A DNA stretch of 62,000 bases from Phoronis australis (taxonomy: Eukaryota > Phoronida > Phoronidae): positions 9,375-71,374 of the forward strand of contig NMRA01000662.1 in NCBI GenBank assembly GCA_002633005.1, read 5' to 3'. Shown piece by piece: positions 11,241-25,200 of the stretch. Position numbers and translations under genes: made by a program. The stretch's first letter is position 1, and each line of letters starts with the position of its first letter. The notes beneath the pieces are model-generated. The model worked only from the letters and a program-made list of their open reading frames with translations. It was not told where the DNA came from and ran no database searches.

Positions 11241-11482
11241 GAGGAGTCATCACTCGACACGAGGGGTCATCACTAGTCATGAGGGATCATCACTCAACAC
11301 GAGGGGTCATCACTCATTATGAGGGGTCATCACTGGACATGAGGGGTCATCACTGGACATAAGGGGTCATCACTGGACATGAGGGGTCATCACTCGTCAT
11401 GAGGGGTCATCACTCATCATGAGGGGTCATCACACGTCATGAGAGGTCATCAGTTGTCATGAGGGGTCATCACTTGTCATTT
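11146..11482. repeat. 20-bp minisatellite
   Basis: About 17 units of GAGGGGTCATCACTCGTCAT with small changes. A short run of the same unit is at 10601-10689. Confidence 0.95.
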
Positions 11483-11542
11483 TGACTAAGCATAATTAGG
11501 TGTCGTGATGGGAAACAATATTTTGTAGATTACTTTTGATAT

Positions 11543-11718
11543 ACACAGCACAGTCCATTCCCTGGTATAAACAGCAGTCTATCCCCTGGCATACACTGCA
11601 CAGTCCATCTCTTGGTATACACTGCACAATACATCCCTTGATATACACTGCACAGTCCATCTCTTGGTATACACTGCACAGTCCATCTCTTGATATACAC
11701 TGCACAGTCCATCCCTTG
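11543..11718. repeat. 26-bp minisatellite
   Basis: About seven units containing TGCACAGTCCATCTCTTGG and TATACAC. It creates false ORFs on both strands. Confidence 0.95.
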
Positions 11719-13020
11719 GGACTATATTCAGTTTTATAAACCAAACACTTCAGATTAAATTTTCCATGGATCAGTCATGACCTAAATGCAAATATGTAGC
11801 AACCAAGAATCAGTTGAGCTGAAGTAGTCATAGTAACGTTCCCAGGCAACAGTAGAACTGAAGTGTCATGATAATGTTCACATTAACGCCATTTGTAATC
11901 AGAACAGACAATTAGAGTTAAGCAAAGCAGAATCTTACTGCCCAACTTTCCCTAAATCTCAAAATCTTACCTGTTCCAACTCTGAACACCAAAAGATTAG
12001 AACTGTCATAATATCTACTTGGTGCATTCAGTTAAGAGTACGACTAGCAAACACACACAATCTGTGATTCTGGAAACACAGTCAACTTATTGCACGTTTA
12101 ACATTTAACTTCCTAAAATTTTGTGACCAACGTGAACAATGTAAATCTGTTCCTAAGAAATAATTGCCGTAGTAAATGACATACATGACGTGACACTGAG
12201 CACAAAAACGTAACAGTTTGTCCATGTAGTAATAAATATAAGAGCATAGTACTTCATACCAGATATAAACTAAATTATAAAATAACAGTTACACAAACAA
12301 TGAAGCGTTACGAGCGACAAAAAGAGTAAAAGCTGGACACCACCGAACATTACATTCACCAATGGTTAAGACCAGTATAGAAACACTACACGTAACTCTA
12401 ACCTAACAAATTCAGACTAGATATAAAAACCTTTCGCACCTAACTCATACATTGCTAATATTGATTTATACGCACAAATAATACAGTAAATGTTATCAAT
12501 CAAGGTTGACTTCCAAACTAGCACTAACTCAACCAGGCCTCTTACTAACACCAGATCTCTGACACAAACAGAAGCAGACGACAATGACCATTAGTTGTAA
12601 GTTAATACCACAAGCTGTTACTGTACCTATCTCGACACACTTCAGACTATCATAGAATACAAGCGCATAACTAAGTTTTCTACAAGTTACAAACAAATAC
12701 AGACAATGAATATATGCTTTCTCAATCCTATTCATATTACATTATCATACAGTGCAAATTCATCAATTTCCTCCAGGGATAAAATGAAAATTAAAATATA
12801 AACATTCAGCTGCTTTTTGAATCTCACTCACTCATTATCACACACGAGCTTATCGACTTTTATCAAAGATGGAACACAGGATAAAATCTACATAGACTTG
12901 GATACTTTTTAACCCACTCATTGATGGAAACACTGCCATTAAAAATCAATACTATATTCCATGACTTCCTGGACCATAAAACCTTGACACAAAGTCAGAC
13001 ATCACATGCCAGTCAAGCTG

Positions 13021-13209
13021 TCAATCAGAGTCTGAGCCCCTCCTAGCTGAGCCATTGCTAAGCAGCCTGGTGGTGCTGGTTGGCCCTCCTATGCCCTTAA
13101 CTGACTGTGTCGCCTCCTCCACCTGTAGCCTGCTACAAACAGTCTGGTAAGTCTTGATATCCAGCTCGGACTCGGGAACGCCTTGCAGCTCAAAGTCCGA
13201 GTAGCATTT
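13021..13209 (-). CDS. CADPS: CADPS last exon and stop
   Basis: Acceptor cacacag above 13209. Encodes [39 protein letters not shown] and a divergent tail ending SARRGSDSD, with TGA at 13021-13023. The RL-VEEAT-SV motif and an acidic/serine end are standard for CAPS. Confidence 0.95.
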   Translation of the reverse strand, partial: KCYSDFELQGVPESELDIKTYQTVCSRLQVEEATQSVKGIGGPTSTTRLLSNGSARRGSDSD

Positions 13210-16200
13210 CTGTGTGTAGAATTCAGAATTAGAAATAAGCATCCACGTCGCAATAACTAAGTATGTAACGAAAGGCATACAACGGCAAAACTACTTCTCA
13301 TCTGAGCAAGGAACAAGCTGGGAACAATATTGTATTTTGGACAATTTTATAGCAGCAGGTGATCTATATCGATGTGGGCTTACTGCCACTTTAAATACAC
13401 GATCATGAAATAGGTTAACAACGACAAACTGATCTCGGCATTTTCCTTTCAAGTCAGTTTCTACCAATAAAGGAATGCACAGCAGAAGGCCTGTGACTGA
13501 TAACAAGAGTCACATATGGTGACTTTTCACTCTTTTGATGGTGTCCTGAGTGACCTGAATTACATGTCATGCTATATGGTATATGGAAAGGTTTGAAGTG
13601 GACTTTGTTCAGGTGAGCCTGACCGACTTCATTAACGTGTACTTTAGGTCACAAGAAAGATGTAAGGAAATGTGCCTTTACCAGGCTTAGTATGTTAATA
13701 TGGTCAGTTAATAATCTGAAGAAGTGATCAGACACAGCAGATAGAACTTCCCTGCCATTGCAACTTAGTGAAGTTGTCATCAGTTTAGCGTTACGCACAT
13801 GCGCTGTGGAATGAGTATCACGATTTCACCGATTGGATAGTCGGCATATTATCAGTTCGACAGCAATAGCAAGGGGAGAAAGTTGGCAAACCAATGTTTA
13901 CATAGTCCAACTCTCTCATGGTCTGCTTTCATCTGATAAGCTCACGTAATCCAGTAATTATGTTGTAAACAGTGTGCCTGACGCTAAGCCATACTTCAAC
14001 ATACCATTTCCAAACGATGTTGAACAAACGTGAAAACAATTTGTTTTGTATGAAAGACTATCAACAAAAAACTTCGAACGATTGAGTTTCAAAGACATTA
14101 GGCTTAGCTTTCACACGCTGATTTCTTCATGGGACTGTAAGCTCTGACTTGCTCACTACCACAGCATTGTGTACTAACACAATAGACTTTTTTGTCTAGT
14201 TTAATCGAACCTGATACTAGATCAGATCCTGATGTTTGAAATTTTTTGGTTTTAACAGCCCAGGGGAATGGAACGTAATGCTTAGGAGCGTTTTGTAGAT
14301 GCAAGAATCTTGCCAAAGGATAATGCAAGACCCAACTAGCACACACTAGCGACCGCTCAAGTAAAGATAGGTAAGGTTGGAGTATTGAATTGTGGGATAT
14401 CACTCGTAGTTTCCATAATTGCAAAAGTGGAAATTTCTAGATGCAAGTGCTTCTTTGTATTAGGGGAGCATAGAATGCAGTCCTTAAAGAATATACAGAT
14501 TTTGATCATGACATAAAAGTTTAATGTTAAATGTTTAGTGCTGAATAGAAGCGATCTGGAGGATCCAAACAAAGGGAAAACTGCTCCCTATAGCGGTTTC
14601 TATTGCCCTCACAGATTATAAGAGACTAGTTGCCCCCACTTAATGCATATCTCTCTTTATACGTCCCCCACAACAGACAGTCACAAAGTATTTGAGTGAC
14701 ACACCCACCTGTACAATATTGGCAAGACACGTGAGTTGATAAGGGTGCAGTGACAGGTCCAGTCTGTCTGTAAGCCATTCACAGATCCTCCTCATCTGCT
14801 GGGAGTACCACTCCTGTCAATAACATTACACAACAAGATAAGCATGACAATTTTTTGCCCCTCCAGCACATAGTGTGGCCACAAAACAGATCTTATTTGG
14901 TCACTGACAATAAAAACAAAACTTTACTTCACAGTTTGTACCATGCAGTAGTTGTAAAAACAACACTTTGTAATTTCCTCACTCCGAGTAAGAAGACAGT
15001 CGGCCTTTGTGAAATATCAATTAGTTTTGCTGTGTGAAATACATGAACACTGCATGTCATAGAAAAATGTCTTCAATATAATGGCAATAAACTTGACACA
15101 GGCATTCTTCTCCTAAGCGCACCTAGTAAATCTATGATCAAGATTCTAATTTGACTAGTAACACTCGCGAAGGTTAAGGATGAAGTTGTAAACATTACAC
15201 CCAAAGGACAGTATATCATCAGTATACATACCCCCATAATACTCAACACATAGATCTCAAAGGACAGTATATCATCAGTATACATACCCCCATAATACTC
15301 AACACATAGATCTCAAAGAACAGTATATCATCAGTATACATACCCCCATAATACTCAACACATAGATCTCATCGACGATCTTCTGCCTCAGCATGTCCAA
15401 GTTGACACGCATGAAACTCACGTATTCTTTGCCCAGTTCATTGGTGGGTTTCTGAGGAAATCGACACAAACATTTTAACAATCTGGATTTGATCTTTACT
15501 TACAACTTCCAAACCTTCGCCTTATATTACAACAGAATACATCAGTTTCAATTTCTTGACCAGGATTCAAGTGTTTGCACTGACCAACAGCTCCCTTCAC
15601 AGTTAGTGGCAAATGATTGTTACGTTATTTTAGAATAGCTGAAGTTTACATTATCAATCTAGATGACTACATTAGAAACGCGTATTAAAAGGCAAATTTC
15701 TTAAAAATATTCCATTATTAAAATCCTATTTCATTTTCTATCAAACGTGGTAAAATTTGAAGAAATTTTGAAAAATGTAAAAAAGTCAATTTGGGCAAAC
15801 AGTTACATTCGAAAGAAAGTTGAGTAGACACAAGAATCTCGGGAATGAAACTAGTATGATCACGTTCTTTGGTTGTAATAAATAATAACACTATATCTTG
15901 CCAAACCTTGTGTAATCTCGTGTTTTTATCTACAGAATGTACAGCATGTTGTCAACTTACGGTGAGTGATAGCAGGGATGAGAAGAACGAGCCCTCGTCG
16001 TAGCGTGACAGTTTGTTGAGTACATTGTCAAGAACACTTATGAACCTGTCGGTGATACCACGTAACATCTGTACCTGTATCTTCTCAAGAAGCTCGTCAA
16101 TTCGCGTATGGTACTGGTGCTAAACAGGCAGTAAATATCAACAATTTAGTGTGCTTAAGGATATCTCAAATCTTATTCACAAAAATTGTATGATTTTACA

Positions 16201-19200
16201 ATATTTCATACATGTCTAGCAAAATACCTTGTCTTCATTCTCGAGGAATTTTAACTACGAAATATATACCACGTACTAACTTAAGGAAGAAAACAAAATG
16301 ATGGAACCGCACAACCGTGTGCAAATTCGTTTACTATTTATCCGAGGTCAAAGGTTAAAGGGTTGTCATCAAATAGAATCTCTCGTCAGGCATAACGCAG
16401 CTCTGTATGAACGCACAGTTCTTTCATTCAGTGAGTCGCCATAATACCGAGACAACGAAGTGCAGATATGATAGAAAGATGGCAAGGAAATTGAAGACAA
16501 AACATAGTTTTGATCCCGAGGGAGTTGTGCATCTGCAAGCATATAACCATTGAGAATGAGTGTTTCGAGTCATTGCACGTATCTCTGAGAGTTTTCATGA
16601 ACACAGCAAGTTGTGAAAAGAGATAAGTCCTCACCCAAATTCATTAATTTGACACTTCACTGTTTTGATCTCATGCTTACTACACGCTTAAACCAAATCA
16701 ATTTTCATTGTCCATTTCATTCTTGGTCTCACATCAGTCTCCCGGCATGTGGTGTGTATAACAAGAAACTATTGACCTACTTTTAAGTAGGTCAAAAGTT
16801 GACCCCGCCTGGACTGGAGACGGTCACGATATTAAAACATTTTAGTGATAATTAAGTTAATGCAAATTCAGTTGACATTGTGATTGAATGTTGAAATAGC
16901 AAACATAGTTAAGGCATGTACAGGTTATATTGACTGAAACAAGTTTTCACCGAATAATTAGCTGCAAACCTTGAGAAGTTCATGGCTCACCTTTTTTCTC
17001 GGCTTTGGCAAATCGACTTAATTTGAACTTAGGAACGCGAGTTCTCAAAAACAGCTCAGTGGAATTTGCTGAAACTTTCTAAACTTAATATTTATGCATA
17101 AATCTCAAAAATGCTGTAAGGATTTTTGATACAAAGGCCTAGTTTTTGCGTAATGTAACAGACGAATATGACTTGTTGGAATTTTTTACAGAAATACCTA
17201 TTAGTAACATTTTGGCATTTAATTTGTCATACAAACCAAACTAAAAGACTACGGTAAATTCCTAACAACATTTTTGAGGTAACTGGTGAAATTTTCATTT
17301 AAAAAGGTTTCATTAAAATTGACTGAGAGGTTGTTTTGCTATGAATGCACCTTTCTCAAAAATGAAACTTTTCAATTAAAAAAGGTGTTAATGTAATAAT
17401 AATAATAATGGTACATGAATATAAAACAACTTTATAATCCCTGATCTTTTTTTCTGTCAGATAACCTTAACTTTTGTTTGGTGTAAATTCGTTGTCTCAA
17501 ACAGGCATGATATTGATACTGGCAGTAGTTAACATTTCAACAACTTCAAGCCACAAAACACTTGACAACCAAAAATGTCAATCTTTGAGGGAGACCACTT
17601 ACAATACAGCTGTTTGCAATTTTACACCTAGAAGTCAATACTAAAAGTTTACCAATGACTTCTGACCCAGAGAGAACTGACTGTACATCACATTCAAATT
17701 CACCACAGAATTCAAACTTAGTTTAAGTTAATTGCTAGGTCAATGTCAACTAACTTTTATGATAGCACTTCTAATGAAATGACCTTCAACCCAATGTCAT
17801 TGGTTAGTACAGAGATCACATGACAAGGGAAGAGACCAACTGGAAGGGAACATTCCAAGAGAAAAAAATAAAATCATATAGAAATGGCATGATAAAATGT
17901 GCATAGCTGCAGTGTGAAAGATCCGTGTTTGAAGAGAATGAAAATAATTGTTCACTTCATTCAAAATGAAAATTACCTTAATCTTAGTAAGATTGAAAAT
18001 TTAGAAATGCATATGATTATGACTTATAAGTCATAAAAGCACCTTCAGGACCTCGTGGTAAACAACGTCTTCCTCTCAATAAAAATGACAAGACAACAGC
18101 TTAATAATACAATACACATTGAACAGAGATAAAAAGACATTGATAAAATAAAACTCATCTTTCATATCCATGTTGCAGACTTTGATACACTCATACTCAA
18201 ATACACGACTTATTGTTTGTACGAAAATTTGTGTGTATCAATAATGTATTTCAATTTTATTTAGTAGACTAAAACGTGTAATCAACATTACTAAAGCACA
18301 AGTGACCCCTTTGCTGTGTATCAGCAGAAATTCAAAATTTAAACTCAAAATTTTATTCTAAAATTTTCCATTTCATAAAGTGGTACGAGTTCCTCTTGAG
18401 AAGAAGTTTCAACTTAATCAATTTGCACTACAGTTTGCTTTATGAACCGTTTAACTAAATGAGGCAGAAAAGGTTTTAACTTTCTTTTAAGGTCAAATAT
18501 TGATCAGCTATAGACATACTTACTGTGTCCATACTCCCCCAAGCACACAGCTTGACCGACTGGTTCCTGTAGTCCAGTATCACATTGACCATGACACACA
18601 CCTCACTGGGCACGGCGTAGTCGGCCCCTTTACCTCCCTTCTTCATCCACGTCTCAAAGAACTTCATTGTCCTGTGGCACCCAATGACATGAAGGCAATA
18701 ACAAAAGGCTTGAATCACACAATAGGATGATCAGGACTACTGGGATAGGGTGCGTAAAACAAGTTTATGCATGGAATAACTTAGTTGCATGATATAAAAT
18801 GCATTTTTGCACGTAACAAAGTGATGTTGCCGGTGACATTCAGCAGTTAACTTTCAGGGCTTGGAATGACCAATGACAAAATACGCGGAAACTTTTACAG
18901 CCCAAAACATGCGCGCTACCCAGCCTTGAAATAGTTGATGTGAACCTTTCGCCGACAAAAATCGGGAGGACTAAAAAGAGAAAACGTTTCCACCATCAGT
19001 AGCATGCGTCTGCGTCTTTTTAGCTCGTCCGTCCACTCCCACCCCCACACATTTTTGGCTGCAGAGCCGCAGTATTTGTCACCGCGGTTTACAATCACAC
19101 GAGACGCCATTGAAAATCCCACCACGCTATCCCAGATGCCCCGGCAATGTTGACAATTTACGTTCCTCCGAAACATGAAGAGCAACTTCCGCTTTTCGAG

Positions 19201-22200
19201 GTGAACGTCGTCGGCAACGCCGCGGTAAGAAAGGAATTTGACGTGGAAATTTTATATCAAATCCGATTTTTTTTTTACGCGGAAATATAATAAAATGCGC
19301 GGACAGAACATTTGAAAAAAGCAGAAATCCGCGTTTCCGCGGAAAATTCCAAGCCTTGAACTTTATCCAATTAAGCCCTGGTCCACATAATGTTTACAGT
19401 TAAAGTCTCTACGGATCATGATCTGCTGTTCAACACCTCAACTTTCTTCATACTCAGGCATATCTACTCCTCCAAAACATTGTCACTGCAGTTTTACCAT
19501 TTGCTTGAACTGAAATTGGCAATAATCGATGGAAATTCCCTTGCCTTGGCACATGAAACTAACCTACAGTGACAACCCTTTTAAAAATGGCCCATGTTTT
19601 GAAGGAATAACAACCAATCAGATCTTCTTAAATCGAGAAATTAGCACTAATCTGAGCACCGAACAAAACACGATCAATTTCATTAAAGTGCGAAAATCCA
19701 CTGTGACTATGACAAACTGAATGTTCATAACATTCAATTGCCATTTATAAGAATCTAGGTACTTAACAGCTGAAAACTGAAGGTGAATGAGGTACATATC
19801 ACTTGTTATTAACACTTGTCTATTACTAGCAACCAAACACAGGGTGATGCTTATTACAAAACAGCCTGCTACCAACATAGGGTGATGCCTATTACCATCA
19901 TAGGGTGATGCCTATTACCAACATAGAGTGATGCCTATTACAAAACATCCTGTTACCAACATAGAGTGATCCGTATTACACAACAGCCTGTTACCTTGAC
20001 GCTGCAGCCTCTATCATGTCCGCTGCCATCAACTTGAGCCGTTGGTCAAGGTGGTCAGCGAACACCTCGTCTGGCCAGTGGAGTTCACGGATGAACGACT
20101 GTAAAGCATCTAGTTTCCACAACATGTCCTCTGATGTCTTACAGCCGTTTCTAAGGAAATACACGACAGGTTGGTGAGGCAGAAGTACATGACATCTATA
20201 ACTTAAACAGATGTCTTGTTGCCATGGATACAGAAATATTAATAATTATGATGGGATATTGAAGACAATTCAATTCCAAACATTTCAGCTCTAATGGGAA
20301 TAACTAAGAAAATTAGTAATCAATAATTCTATTTGCTGAGCTGGTTTCTTATACTTATCATAATTCAACGTGATTCTGAAGTCAAGCTGAATAATTTTGC
20401 AGCTCAAATTTGTGCCAACCAGGACAAATTTCAGGTTGTATTTGTTCAATTACAACTCAAAATTCGCGATCCATAAGTCCCAACATCAAACACACTGTCT
20501 GGTAACCTACCCCTGTAATTGCCATCTCTCCCGTTCAAACCCTCTGTGAATGGACTGTGCTATGGAAGACTCCATCAAGTCAACGTAACGTATCACCTGT
20601 GGCGCAAACACATCCCGTAGGTGCATGTGAAACCTCCCCCCTCGCAAGCTCTCTACAAATGTAAACAAGAAAGTTTATTGCACCATTTCAGCAGGCAAGC
20701 AGACATAAGAGTTCACAAAACAAAACAGATGAATGTAAAAGGTCGTGCAATATGGCAAATGATGCGGCATTCGTGACGCCTTTCAGTAGCCAATGAAAAG
20801 ACAATATTATCTACGTTTGCAGAAAGAGTCGTCAACAAGATTAGAACAAGTTCTTGTCTTCCAAAACAACCAATGACAACAGGGTAACCACTTTCAATTA
20901 AAGACAATACAGCCACTGAGAAGAGTCTGTACCCTGTATACAAAAAACAATCAATGATTAGAAAGTTTTCTTTTCCATTGTTATACACAACTGCCAATAA
21001 CATCATTCAAATTCCTAAGTTCACCATCACCATCCAGTCAATGAACATACCAGTACTCCTTGAAACATGACCACGTCACTTGGTTTTCATTGAAAATTTA
21101 CCAAGACAATGCCTTAAGTTCAGTTTGCTGTGTCACAACACAACTAAAGTACCGGTATGGTTCGGCAGACACCTGGTTGTAACAGATACCATTCCACAGA
21201 AACCATCAGCAAACACTTGACCTTTGACCTTCGCCTAAGAACAGCAACACCTCACTTCATGTTACACAAAACAAAAATTGTCAAAAACATTTAAGAGTGA
21301 CTCCATGTAAAAACCAACAGATAGAGTCTATACCCAAAATCACCGATTTTTTTTAAACTTAGCACATGAGTTTGGTTTGTTGAGATGTAGAAAAACCTCA
21401 CTTTTTAAGAATTTTCATTCATTATTTTTTCTTTTTATGACCTGTACCTCCATTTTGCAACAAAATTGGGCGTCGAAGTAGGCATGTTTGAATGCATTTT
21501 ACTAGCATGTGTGGTAAGGACAAAACAAATGAATAATACGAATTGAAAGGGCAACGGCTGAATAATTTAATGGCATAACTTTCAAAATCCATTTTCAAGT
21601 TTGTACGTTTTGAATTTGTGAGGCAAAAACGGCTATTTTTCAGGTTTTCACTGAAGCCATTTTCGGCCAAATTTGGCACTCTGTAGCAGCCATAACGCAC
21701 CTTTTCTGAAATTGACTTTATAATAATTTGTTTAGTCATTCCTAACCTGTTCATAATCTAAAATAAAAAATCTTGCCTCTANNNNNNNNNNNNNNNNNNN
21801 NNNNNNNNNNNNNNNNNNNNNNNNNNNNNNNNNNNNNNNNNNNNNNNNNNNNNNNNNNNNNNNNNNNNNNNNNNNNNNNNNNNNNNNNNNNNNNNNNNNN
21901 NNNNNNNNNNNNNNNNNNNNNNNNNNNNNNNNNNNNNNNNNNNNNNNNNNNNNNNNNNNNNNNNNNNNNNNNNNNNNNNNNNNNNNNNNNNNNNNNNNNN
22001 NNNNNNNNNNNNNNNNNNNNNNNNNNNNNNNNNNNNNNNNNNNNNNNNNNNNNNNNNNNNNNNNNNNNNNNNNNNNNNNNNNNNNNNNNNNNNNNNNNNN
22101 NNNNNNNNNNNNNNNNNNNNNNNNNNNNNNNNNNNNNNNNNNNNNNNNNNNNNNNNNNNNNNNNNNNNNNNNNNNNNNNNNNNNNNNNNNNNNNNNNNNN

Positions 22201-25200
22201 NNNNNNNNNNNNNNNNNNNNNNNNNNNNNNNNNNNNNNNNNNNNNNNNNNNNNNNNNNNNNNNNNNNNNNNNNNNNNNNNNNNNNNNNNNNNNNNNNNNN
22301 NNNNNNNNNNNNNNNNNNNNNNNNNNNNNNNNNNNNNNNNNNNNNNNNNNNNNNNNNNNNNNNNNNNNNNNNNNNNNNNNNNNNNNNNNNNNNNNNNNNN
22401 NNNNNNNNNNNNNNNNNNNNNNNNNNNNNNNNNNNNNNNNNNNNNNNNNNNNNNNNNNNNNNNNNNNNNNNNNNNNNNNNNNNNNNNNNNNNNNNNNNNN
22501 NNNNNNNNNNNNNNNNNNNNNNNNNNNNNNNNNNNNNNNNNNTTTGCTGAAAATCTTGTTGACCTTTTACCTTTTTTCAATGCCTAACCTATTGCTTCAA
22601 CATTCGTCTCATCCAAATAGTACTCTGGGGCTGCCTCAAATGACTCTCCGGTTCTTGCATCTGAGAGCATTTCTGACCACTGTCGTGCGATGTGGTCATA
22701 CGTGGTTTCCCTCTGTAAATGTTCAGTATGGTTACCCACATCCAAATGCTGACCTAGTTCTGCGTCTGTAGCAAAAAATTTCGAGTAACCTTGCTGGGTA
22801 CAAGGGACCTTTGTTGAGGCTCTTCACTAGATACAATGCCAACCTTAACTCTTGGTGTTGAAAATCCGCCATGTCTAGAGACGTTAGTGTATTTTAGAGA
22901 AATAGATTACCCATTTTCTCAGTATTTGTAAGAACTTGTCGTCACCTACATGGAATGATTTCCACATGCGAATTCCTTGGGTGGAATAGTGGGAATTTGG
23001 GAATGTGCTTATACCAGGAACTGAGTATTTGGAAAAGACTTTGTTGCATTGACTGAACATGCATACATGTACACATAACATCCCTTCACACGGCCACGGG
23101 AAAGTAATGCTTCTTTCAAATCCAGAAAGTTTTGTTACCTTCGGCTACAAAGTACTTTGCATGTTGTTTGAGTGGAGCGATCTTGCGATCACAGAGATCC
23201 TTTCCATTCTGACATTCACCAAAGTCATATCTCGAAACATAAATGCAGGTAGAATTTGACAAGGCTGCTACGTTCAGGAGGAGAGGAGCAGAGTGGTAAC
23301 ATCCAGCATTACCTGACTCTTCCATGACTGGTCCTTTTCAGTCAGAAATTCACCGACTATGGGTAGTACGAGTGCGTACTCTGTCACAGGCCTTGCTTTG
23401 TGAGGTAGTTTCCTGTATCTCAAATGTTCAGTGGTGTCTGTGACATAACTCACTAAAGCACAAAGCTTTAAAATTTGTGATCGGATTTTTTGCAGAATAA
23501 ACTCTACAGGAACATGAAAGCCCATCGACATCGTCCGCCATTTTGTCTTTTTAAAATGCACTTGCTTCTCTCAAAACCATGAGTCATTACAAATATAAAT
23601 TCTTACTCGTTTAATCTGAAAGGCATTTATTTCCATTTAAAATTTCTACAGAGTGTTTGAGTGTTTAAATTAACCTGATAATGTAAAAGAAATGAAAGAA
23701 TACAAGAGCGTTACACGTACATTTTTTTATATATCCTCAAGCTTAACCTCAACTGACTCCCTCAGTGGACAAAGGTCATTGGGCTCAAGTTTGATACTAG
23801 CTGCGTAATAAACCCGGAAAACATCTTGTTTTCATTTGAAAGAGTTTAGACTTGGTTTCGTTTCTATAACTATTTAAAGCAGACTTCTTGCCTAAAAGTT
23901 TATTCCAATGGTCTGTAAACTCTGCTCGTCATTTCCAAACTATGAAAATAGACAGTTTTTAAAGACAATTTTCACTAAGGTGCAAAGTTGAGGCAAGATT
24001 TTTTATTGCTCAGTCCTTAAGACTAAGTCTTTAACTGTATGTTCAAAACGTCACATAAGGCTACAAGGTGTTTTATGGCAGTAAGAAGGTCACAAAAATG
24101 GCCACTAAAATTAGCCCCAAAAAGTGGTCTGTGGATTATCTCCCCTGTCTAGCACAAAACTGTCAGATTTTAATAAATGGCACAGAATTATGTACAGTAT
24201 ACGTTGGTTATTTCAGCCACCAAAATATAGCTTTTGATCTATTTTGTATGTTACTCATTTTTGTTGCTGAAAACGTGCGATTTTTGAGACGGCTAATATG
24301 CCCAATTNCCCTCGCAAGCTCTCTACAAATATACACAAGAAAGGTTATTGCACCATTTCAGCAGGCAAGCAGACGAAGAGTTCACAAAACAAAACAGATG
24401 AATGTAAAAGGTCGTGCAACATGGCAAATGATGCGGCATTCGTGACTCCTTGCACAGTCGCCAATGAAAAGACAAATATTTTCTATGTTTGCAGAGTCAT
24501 CAACAAGATTAGAACAACTTCTTGCCTTCCACAACAACCAATAACAACAGGGTAACCACTTTCATTTAAAGACAATACAGCCATTGAGAAGAGTCTGTAC
24601 CCTGTATACAAAAAAACAACCAATGATAAGAAAGTTTTCTTTTTCATTGTCATACACAACTGCCAATAACATCACTCAAATTCCTAAGTTCACCATCCCC
24701 ATTCAGTCAATGAACATACCAGTACTCCTTCAAACATGACCATGCCACTTGGTTTCCATTGACGATTTACCAAGACAATGCCTTAAATTCAGTTTGCTGT
24801 GTCACAACACTACTAAAGTACCGGTATGGTTCGGCAGACACCTGGTTGTAACAGATACCATTCCACAGAAACCATCAGCAAACACTTGACCTTTGACCTT
24901 CGCCTTAGAACAGCAACACCTCACTTCATGTTACACAAAACAAAAATTGTCAAAAACATTTAACTGTTAAGTTTCTTCAAAGAGGCTATGCAACGGTTGG
25001 ATTTTCGAATTGAACATCAACTAAAGATTGGTGGTCTAGGGCCTTGCAAATCAAAGTGCACTTACGGTCCTGCCTCAGATAGTCATTGAGCAGCTGGAAC
25101 AGAGGGAAACTGTCCCAAGTGTCGGGCAGTTGGCACTCCAGCACCGCGTCCATGTCCACGGCGAACAGAGACCAGAAGATCTCGGCATGTTCTACCAGCA

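Larger units (their letters stand above)
8246..13020. other. 3' flank or 3' UTR of CADPS, noncoding
   Basis: 4.8 kb between the APEH poly(A) area and the CADPS stop. It holds the foldback element at 9377-9580, the duplicated block 10142-11240 and two minisatellites. The remainder (8246-9376, 9591-10141, 11720-13020) shows no ORF or RNA gene. Part is probably CADPS 3' UTR, with minus AATAAA candidates at 10132-10137, about 9634 and 8240. Confidence 0.5.

Noticed and set aside
10601-11482. CRISPR-like array of 20-bp repeats
   Set aside because: Units are contiguous with no unique spacers, in an animal genome; an ordinary minisatellite.
14104-14424. 106-codon minus ORF
   Set aside because: Lies within dispersed repeat C and is not open in the copy at 43195-43610.
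15452-15560. Micro-exon for the missing 11 residues before exon 19
   Set aside because: A GTAAGT donor at about 15506 exists on minus, but the acceptor is poor and the length (17 nt) breaks the frame.
21732-22771. Long ORFs crossing the n run
   Set aside because: They are translated unknown bases.
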